From NCBI RefSeq assembly GCF_014644435.1, contig NZ_BMKR01000006.1, positions 62,001-126,000 on the forward strand: a DNA stretch of 64,000 nucleotides, written 5' to 3'. The translations under genes and the position numbers were made by a program. Origin of the DNA: Paenibacillus albidus (GTDB lineage: Bacteria; Bacillota; Bacilli; Paenibacillales; Paenibacillaceae). This document shows positions 55,840-64,000 of the stretch, piece after piece (the first letter of the stretch is position 1; each line of letters opens with the position of its first letter). Under the pieces are notes generated by a model. It was not told the DNA's origin and did no database searches. It saw only the letters and a program-made list of their open reading frames with translations.

Positions 55840-57237
55840 TTAGCCGATACTGCCCTCCATCTCAAACTTGATGAGACGGTTCATCTCTACCGCGTATTCC
55901 ATCGGCAGCTCTTTGGTGAACGGCTCGATGAAGCCCATGATGATCATTTGTGTAGCTTCAGCTTCCGTGAGGCCCCGGCTCATCAGATAGAACAATTGCT
56001 CTTCAGAGACCTTGGATACAGTAGCTTCATGCTCCAGAATAATATTATCGTTCATGATCTCATTGTAAGGAATCGTGTCCGAAGTGGACTCGTTATCCAG
56101 GATGAGTGTGTCGCATTTGATGTTTGATTTGGCACCCTCAGCTTGGCGTCCGAAGGAAGCCAGACCGCGGTAGGTTACTTTACCGCCATGTTTGCTGATC
56201 GACTTGGAGACGATCGTTGAAGTGGTGTCCGGCGCCAGGTGAATCATTTTGGCTCCCGCATCCTGGTGCTGGTCTTTGCCTGCTACCGCGATGGAAAGTA
56301 CGGAGCCTTTGGCACCGCGGCCTTTGAGTACTACCGCAGGATATTTCATTGTCAGCTTGGAACCGATGTTGCCATCGACCCATTCCATTGTGGCGTTCTC
56401 TTCGGCCACCGCACGTTTGGTCACCAGGTTGTAGATGTTTGGTGCCCAGTTCTGAATGGTCGTGTAACGAACGCGTGCATTCTTCATGCACAGGATTTCA
56501 ACCACGGCGCTGTGCAGGGAATTCGTGCTGTAGATAGGAGCGGTACAGCCTTCAACGTAATGCACAAAGCTGTCCTCATCGGCCAGAATCAGCGTCCGTT
56601 CGAATTGACCCATGTTCTCGGAGTTGATACGGAAGTAAGCCTGCAGAGGCACTTCACATTTCACGCCTTTGGGAACATAGATGAAGCTGCCGCCCGACCA
56701 TACCGCACTGTTCAGAGCGGCAAATTTATTATCCGTTGGCGGAATGATGGTGCCGAAGAATTTCCGGAACAACTCCGGGTGCTCGCGCAGTGCAGTATCG
56801 GTATCGGTAAAAATAACGCCTTGATCTTCAAGGTTCTGCTGCATGCTGTGATAAACAACCTCGGATTCATACTGGGCCGAGACACCGGCCAGGAACTTTT
56901 GTTCTGCTTCAGGAATCCCCAGCTTGTCAAAAGTCTCCTTGATCTCGGAAGGCACTTCTTCCCAGGTCTTCCCTTGTTTCTCGGAAGGTCTAACATAATA
57001 CTGAATTTCATCAAAGTCCAGATCATCCATATTGCCGCCCCATTTAGGCATCGGCATTTTGTAGAATTGCTCCAGGGATTTCAAGCGGAAATCAAGCATC
57101 CACTGCGGCTCATTTTTGATCTTCGAGATCTCTTTGACAATCTCGGGTGTCAAGCCTTTACCAGACTGGAATATCGACTTGTGCTCATCACGGAACCCGT
57201 ACTGGTATTCTTCCATATCAGGCGCTTTCTTAGCCAT
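55840..57237 (-). CDS. sufB: Fe-S cluster assembly scaffold SufB
   Basis: A 465-residue SufB. Conserved parts include [10 protein letters not shown] (N-terminus), [19 protein letters not shown] and [16 protein letters not shown], near the SufB/SufD cluster-binding face. With SufC and SufD it forms the BCD complex that builds Fe-S clusters from sulfide delivered by SufS-SufU. Last gene of sufC-D-S-U-B; the prophage integrase ends just past it, without visible damage to the coding sequence. Confidence 0.97.
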   Translation of the reverse strand: MAKKAPDMEEYQYGFRDEHKSIFQSGKGLTPEIVKEISKIKNEPQWMLDFRLKSLEQFYKMPMPKWGGNMDDLDFDEIQYYVRPSEKQGKTWEEVPSEIKETFDKLGIPEAEQKFLAGVSAQYESEVVYHSMQQNLEDQGVIFTDTDTALREHPELFRKFFGTIIPPTDNKFAALNSAVWSGGSFIYVPKGVKCEVPLQAYFRINSENMGQFERTLILADEDSFVHYVEGCTAPIYSTNSLHSAVVEILCMKNARVRYTTIQNWAPNIYNLVTKRAVAEENATMEWVDGNIGSKLTMKYPAVVLKGRGAKGSVLSIAVAGKDQHQDAGAKMIHLAPDTTSTIVSKSISKHGGKVTYRGLASFGRQAEGAKSNIKCDTLILDNESTSDTIPYNEIMNDNIILEHEATVSKVSEEQLFYLMSRGLTEAEATQMIIMGFIEPFTKELPMEYAVEMNRLIKFEMEGSIG

Positions 57238-57262
57238 GGTGTCAGCCTCCTTGTTTCTGTTG

Positions 57263-60205
<2,943 letters not shown>

Positions 60206-60233
60206 AAATTGGTCTCCTCCTTCCTGGCGTCTC

Positions 60234-61016
60234 TTACGCTTCTTGCCCTACAGTTTCGTCTTCAATGCCGAGTTCTTCCTTGATCCATTCATATCCGTCC
60301 GCTTCCAGACGCTGGGCCAGCTCAGGGCCACCGGATTTCACGATTCTGCCCTGCATCATCACGTGCACAAAGTCAGGCTTAATGTAGTTAAGCAGACGCT
60401 GGTAGTGGGTAATAACCAGGAAGCCGCGTTCTTCACTGCGCATGGCGTTTACACCGTCAGCTACAATTTTGAGAGCATCAATATCAAGACCGGAGTCGAT
60501 TTCGTCCAAAATAACGATTTTCGGATCCAGCATCATCATTTGCAGAATTTCGTTACGTTTCTTCTCGCCGCCGGAGAAACCTTCGTTCAGGTAGCGGTGC
60601 AGGAACTCGGGGTTCATGTCCAATTCCTTCATCTTCGCTTCCATTTGACGGATAAAACGGATAAGGGAAATTTCTTTGCCTTCTTCCCGGCGGGAGTTAA
60701 TGGCACTGCGCAGAAAGTCGGAGTTCGTCACTCCGGAAATTTCGCTTGGGTACTGCATCGCAAGGAACAATCCGGCGCGGGCACGTTCGTCTACAGCCAT
60801 CTCCAGCAGGTCTTCGCCTTCCAGGGTTGCCGTACCTTCGGTTACCTCATATTTGGGATGTCCCATAAGTGCTGAAGCAAGCGTACTTTTCCCTGTACCG
60901 TTAGGTCCCATGATGGCGTGGATTTCGCCACCCTTCATTTGAAGGTTGATCCCCTTCAGAATTTCTTTTCCTTCAATCGTCGCTTTCAGTCCCTCAATGA
61001 CAAAATCTGCTGCCAT
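60234..61016 (-). CDS. sufC: Fe-S assembly ATPase SufC
   Basis: A 260-residue ABC-type ATPase. Walker A is G-P-N-G-T-G-K-S-T (37-45), the signature F-S-G-G-E-K-K-R, and Walker B K-I-V-I-L-D-E-I-D-S-G-L-D. It powers SufBCD rearrangement. Start ATG 61016 (GGAGGG 10 nt upstream) is chosen over the upstream ATG that overlaps the ribosome site. First gene of the suf operon. Confidence 0.97.
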   Translation of the reverse strand: MAADFVIEGLKATIEGKEILKGINLQMKGGEIHAIMGPNGTGKSTLASALMGHPKYEVTEGTATLEGEDLLEMAVDERARAGLFLAMQYPSEISGVTNSDFLRSAINSRREEGKEISLIRFIRQMEAKMKELDMNPEFLHRYLNEGFSGGEKKRNEILQMMMLDPKIVILDEIDSGLDIDALKIVADGVNAMRSEERGFLVITHYQRLLNYIKPDFVHVMMQGRIVKSGGPELAQRLEADGYEWIKEELGIEDETVGQEA

Positions 61017-61120
61017 AATTATTATTCCCTCCATTGATCGATTTGCGAAATCAGAAAGTTGTATTGTAACAGGTCTTCCCTGATTGCCAGCACAATTAGA
61101 TTTTATATCACATTATAATT

Positions 61121-61161
61121 ATTATAAATTGAATCCCAGTGATTATCAATGATTCTCATTA
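61121..61161 (-). promoter_or_regulatory. suf operon promoter with Fur-like box
   Basis: Minus strand TTGATA (61149-61144), 17-nt spacer, TATAAT (61126-61121). The -35 lies inside TAATGAGAATCATTGATAATCA (61161-61140), a Fur-box-like inverted repeat. Iron control of suf is inferred. Confidence 0.6.
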
Positions 61162-61244
61162 ATTTTATTACAAAGGCTTTATTTTTACAAACACGGTTTT
61201 ACATTTTTCCCGCCGCTTTGTCACAAAACCACGCTGTTCTCCGC

Positions 61245-61820
61245 TTAAGGCTGCCCGAGTAAGGATCCGATCGCTTGGGCTTTACGCCCAAACTCCTCAT
61301 CGCTAAGCACCGGTTTCAGACTCCCGGCCTCCGGAGGCGGCGTCAGCTCAATCCAGGAACGGCAGCCCGAATACTCCGGCAGCACCCGAATCTCGGCAGG
61401 CTCATCCAGCAAATATACACGAAGCAGCAGCACATGCAGCGGATCTTGGGCCTTCCAGCGCAGCCTTTCCGATGCCAGCCCCTCCGTCCACATATGATAA
61501 GGATACAGCAGCCCGAGCTGCTCCAGGGTGTGAACCTCCAGATCTGCAGCCACTTCTGCATAAGCTGTCAATCTGACTGTGGGGGCATTAGGTCTGAAAT
61601 CAGCGAGAGATTGTTCCACAAAAGAGCGGTATTCCTTCTTAACCAAATCGGTGCGTTGATGCTCAAAAGTGGGGTATAAATAGAAAGAATGGCTTTTTAG
61701 CTCAAAACGACGGGTTTCTTCCTCAATCCCCCCCTTGCGGAGCAATATAATCTGCCGGCCCTCTGTCAGCGTGTTGATCGCAGAAGCCCATTCCTTAAGA
61801 GCCACAGGATTCATGTTCAT
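61245..61820 (-). CDS. DUF1802 family protein
   Basis: A 191-residue protein with the DUF1802 pattern: A-L-K-E-W-A-S-A-I-N-T-L-T-E-G-R-Q-I-I-L-L-R-K-G-G-I and F-L/F-Y-P-T-F-E-H-Q-R-T-D-L-V-K. Function unknown. Start ATG 61820 has GGGGG 9 nt upstream; a longer in-frame form lacks this. It has its own promoter with two inverted repeats upstream. Confidence 0.8.
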   Translation of the reverse strand: MNMNPVALKEWASAINTLTEGRQIILLRKGGIEEETRRFELKSHSFYLYPTFEHQRTDLVKKEYRSFVEQSLADFRPNAPTVRLTAYAEVAADLEVHTLEQLGLLYPYHMWTEGLASERLRWKAQDPLHVLLLRVYLLDEPAEIRVLPEYSGCRSWIELTPPPEAGSLKPVLSDEEFGRKAQAIGSLLGQP

Positions 61821-61864
61821 CCTAGCATTCCCCCTTACCTTGTATTCATGTTCCATCTCACAAG

Positions 61865-61954
61865 CATTATATAGTTACCTGCAGATGACTACAAATCGTT
61901 TGACCAATTTGTTTACTAGTAAACAATATAACATTATTGATAACCATTATCAAT
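61865..61954 (-). promoter_or_regulatory. Promoter of DUF1802 gene with two operator-like palindromes
   Basis: Minus strand TTGTAG (61893-61888), 17-nt spacer, TATAAT (61870-61865). Upstream lie a perfect 18-bp palindrome TTGTTTACTAGTAAACAA (61909-61926) and ATTGATAA-CCA-TTATCAAT (61936-61954), which fits the Fur/PerR-type 7-1-7 pattern. Confidence 0.6.
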
Positions 61955-61963
61955 TAAAAAATA

Positions 61964-61985
61964 AAAGCCTCCCGAAGGAGGCTTT
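61964..61985. terminator. Terminator after dps
   Basis: AAAGCCTCC/GGAGGCTTT hairpin with a short loop and, on the minus strand, TTTATTTTTTAA. Confidence 0.85.
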
Positions 61986-62046
61986 GTCTGTATTTGGTAT
62001 TCGGTGATTCGTTTCGTAACAGCAGCCGAAGCCTGCCGCTTTCGGA

Positions 62047-62508
62047 TCAGCCCAGGAAAGAACGCAGCATCCATTGATGTTTCTCCAGGTCATTGCGGAT
62101 CGTAGTGAACAGGTCAGCAGTCGGCTGATCGCCGGCTTGTTCTGCTACCTCAATACCTTCAGTCATTTCTTCCGACAGGGTGGCAAAGTCTTCAATCAGG
62201 GACTGAACCATTCCCCGCGTATCTTCTTTGCCGGTTGCTTCCTGAATGGAAGACAGCTCCAGATATTCCTTCATCGTTGCAGCCGGAGTTCCCTTGATGC
62301 TCAAGAGACGCTCGGCCACCTCGTCCATTTTGAGAGTAACTTCATCATACAGCTCTTCAAATTTTACGTGGAGGGCAAAAAATTGCTCTCCTTTCACATA
62401 CCAGTGATAATTATGAAGCTTCACATACATGACATTCAGGTTAGCCACCTGACGGTTTAATATTTGTTCCAGTGATGTTGCGTTTACTTTATTGGATGCT
62501 TTAGCCAT
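62047..62508 (-). CDS. dps: Dps/MrgA-type miniferritin
   Basis: A 153-residue DNA-protecting ferritin-like protein. Residues 31-36 (L-H-N-Y-H-W), 50-56 (F-E-E-L-Y-D-E) and 61-69 (M-D-E-V-A-E-R-L-L) contain the inter-subunit ferroxidase ligands typical of Dps. It oxidises and stores iron using peroxide and binds DNA in starvation. It stands alone, with a terminator downstream. The upstream gap (62509-62723) has no gene; a TTGATT/TAAAAT promoter pair with an atypical 19-nt spacer is possible there. Confidence 0.95.
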   Translation of the reverse strand: MAKASNKVNATSLEQILNRQVANLNVMYVKLHNYHWYVKGEQFFALHVKFEELYDEVTLKMDEVAERLLSIKGTPAATMKEYLELSSIQEATGKEDTRGMVQSLIEDFATLSEEMTEGIEVAEQAGDQPTADLFTTIRNDLEKHQWMLRSFLG

Positions 62509-62724
62509 GAGTTTATCCCTTCCTTGTCCATTAATTTAGCCGGCTGCACGTCTTCATCCGGCCTGCAGTTGTCTATACTTATTTTACCCTTGTCTGCCCG
62601 GGACGAATCAAGGGGACCCCTGGAAACAGCCCCCTTTCGGCTGTGCCTGTACCCTACATAGCTTCAGCATTTGCCTCCAAAGCTTGTCTTATGTCAGGTA
62701 TCCGTTTCCTTATCCATGAAAAAA

Positions 62725-62742
62725 GAGGCCCACCCGGGCCTC
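62725..62742 (-). terminator. Terminator after YunC-type gene
   Basis: GAGGCCC-GGGT-GGGCCTC hairpin followed by TTTTTTC on the minus strand. Confidence 0.8.
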
Positions 62743-62782
62743 GTTAGATTTGTGGCGGCTGTACGCCGCTTGCATAAAGCTC

Positions 62783-63085
62783 TTACAGCATCCGCAGCAG
62801 GGCGTCGGACCCGCTCATTCCGGGTACAATGCCCAAGCTTTCTGCCGCATGTGTAACGGACTCCATAGGGGCTGCGAGCAGCTGCTCCAGGGTGCGGACC
62901 CCCACCGCCCGGGCAGCAATGATCTGGCGGTCTGCAAGCTTCTCATTAAGCAGCCCTACATCCAGCGCACCGCACATAATATAGCCCCGGCTTGTGCTGA
63001 TGGACAGCAGTGTTGTTTTGGGCAGCTTGACTTCGACTCCGATCAGCACCTGATTCCCTACCTGGATAGGCTCCATGGTAACCAA
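62783..63085 (-). CDS. YunC-type DUF1805 protein
   Basis: A 100-residue protein of the YunC/DUF1805 family: V-L-I-G-V-E-V-K-L-P-K-T-T-L-L, S-R-G-Y-I-M-C-G-A-L-D-V-G-L-L-N. Function unknown. Start TTG 63085 has AGGAGGTG 8 nt upstream. The gap to the next gene (63086-63329) shows only possible promoter elements, including an extended -10 (TGGTATAGT, 63266-63274). Confidence 0.8.
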   Translation of the reverse strand: MVTMEPIQVGNQVLIGVEVKLPKTTLLSISTSRGYIMCGALDVGLLNEKLADRQIIAARAVGVRTLEQLLAAPMESVTHAAESLGIVPGMSGSDALLRML

Positions 63086-63329
63086 TGTAACAGCACCTCC
63101 TAATCACTTGGCAACAAAGCTCCTTGAAATTTCGTGATCCACGTTGTATGTGTATGCGTCCGTGCCTGCCGGGGTGTGGACAGAAGTCCCGTGCCACTGC
63201 TTAAAAGCAAGGTTCATAGGACCTAATTTACATAGGGTCAGGGTATATGATTCTGTTTTGTTTAGTGGTATAGTTTAAGAAGTTTATTAATATTTAAAGT
63301 ATCGTTTCTAACGACTAGCTGGGGGATAT

Positions 63330-63833
63330 ATGGACAAAAAACTGCAAAACACGGACGGGAATTATCTTTTCAACGTCGATATTCTGATTAATGCCCGTAC
63401 CAATCCGCTTGCTCTGCAATATTTGCTTGAAATGTTGAATAACAATGACAAGACCACAGATTTCAAAATCAATTCCGGTCTTGAATTAGGGAGAAGCATT
63501 GACAGTCTTCTCCGTTCGGCCAAATTGGCATTGCAACAGGAGAGTCCCCCTCCCGCACCCTTAAAATTGCCGGCAAAAGAGACCAAAAAACAACCCGGGC
63601 CCCCTAAAGGGCCAGCCGCCCATGAAACACCCGCTGATGCTTACGGCAAGCTCCGGACCTTCATTCAAAATAACCAGCTGGTGCGCTTGAGAACAAACCG
63701 CCGGGGCCAGCAAGTGTCCATGCCTTGCCGCATTCTTAATTTTGATGAAGCGGCTAATTCGATTAGTGTCTACCATGTGGATGAGAAGCAGGTTTATACC
63801 TTCAATTTGAATGAAATTGATGAATTCGATTAA
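63330..63833 (+). CDS. Hypothetical protein with Pro/Lys linker
   Basis: A 167-residue protein: helical N-terminus, a Pro/Lys-rich linker (about 72-100, L-K-L-P-A-K-E-T-K-K-Q-P-G-P-P-K-G) and a strand-rich C-terminal domain (V-R-L-R-T-N-R-R-G-Q-Q-V-S-M-P-C-R-I). GGGGG lies 4 nt before ATG. No family recognised; it resembles conserved Paenibacillus hypotheticals. Confidence 0.65.
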   Translation: MDKKLQNTDGNYLFNVDILINARTNPLALQYLLEMLNNNDKTTDFKINSGLELGRSIDSLLRSAKLALQQESPPPAPLKLPAKETKKQPGPPKGPAAHETPADAYGKLRTFIQNNQLVRLRTNRRGQQVSMPCRILNFDEAANSISVYHVDEKQVYTFNLNEIDEFD

Positions 63834-63847
63834 TCTGTGCACTACGA

Positions 63848-63893
63848 AACAAAGCAGCGATTCTCCCGTTATCCGGAGAATCGCTGCTTTGTT
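63848..63893. terminator. Strong bidirectional terminator
   Basis: AACAAAGCAGCGATTCTCC pairs perfectly with its inverse complement (63875-63893) around the loop CGTTATCC, with TTTATTT on the plus strand. Between convergent genes. Confidence 0.85.
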
Positions 63894-63951
63894 TATTTGC
63901 ACAACTGCACTTTCGGCAGGTTGTATCTGGACAGTCACCACTTCTGTGCGA

Positions 63952-64000
63952 TTATGCGCGCTTGCGTGAAATTGCCTCCAGAGTCAGGCATAACCAGCCG
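63952..64000 (-). CDS. C-terminal end of an unidentified gene, cut by the window edge
   Basis: A minus-strand open frame ends at TAA 63954-63952 and reads back to the edge as G-W-L-C-L-T-L-E-A-I-S-R-K-R-A. The terminator at 63848-63893 downstream supports a gene end. Too short to assign. Confidence 0.35.
   Translation of the reverse strand, partial: GWLCLTLEAISRKRA

Overview
The window looks like a Paenibacillus-type (low-GC, spore-forming Bacillota) chromosome carrying a siphovirus-like prophage. The host part (about 55.8-64 kb) has the Bacilli-type Fe-S assembly operon sufC-D-S-U-B, a DUF1802 gene, a Dps miniferritin and a YunC-type gene. All of these are on the minus strand and look more GC-rich than the prophage. 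The genus call is an inference from gene order and protein style, not a database match.

The prophage fills positions from below 1 to about 55.8 kb. Its integrase end abuts the 3' end of sufB; the other end is probably outside the window. From right to left it reads: integrase and ImmA/CI-type immunity genes (plus strand) facing a Cro-like gene and the early operon (minus strand); ParB-like, ORF6C, replisome organizer, DnaI-like loader and a phage sliding clamp (47.5-52.7 kb); a second HTH regulator on the plus strand with its own operator-like array (46.4-46.7 kb); HNH nuclease, sigma factor and a PAPS-reductase-like PP-loop protein; a long run of small early/middle genes (36.5-43.5 kb); a second tyrosine recombinase and terminase (31.7-34.7 kb); portal, protease/scaffold, capsid and connectors; tail genes including a probable +1 frameshifted chaperone pair and a 1743-residue tape measure; fibres; a displaced Tal-like protein; the lysis genes (about 7.2-9.3 kb); and an accessory left arm (1-7 kb).

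The accessory genes stand out. The left arm holds a divergent SOS-type promoter region with an ATP-dependent DNA ligase and an SRAP (HMCES/YedK) protein, a secreted discoidin-like protein, an unrecognised three-gene cassette (3.85-5.66 kb) and a lipoprotein. Other probable morons sit inside the late genes: a secreted protein at 12.7-13.6 kb, a DUF5677-like protein between terminase and portal, and 34.9-36.4 kb genes beside the recombinase. Two tiny plus-strand genes (31 and 35 codons) lie inside the minus-strand early operon.

The most unusual non-coding signal is a dispersed 14-bp palindrome, AGGAAAATTTTCCT: four perfect copies and two single-mismatch copies. Five of the six lie 18-33 bp upstream of a minus-strand start codon, and most follow a terminator. 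It differs from the CI/Cro operators (GGTATT-N3-AATACC, five sites at 53.2-53.6 kb) and from the TTCGTTAA array at 46.4 kb, so this prophage may use three separate DNA-binding regulators.
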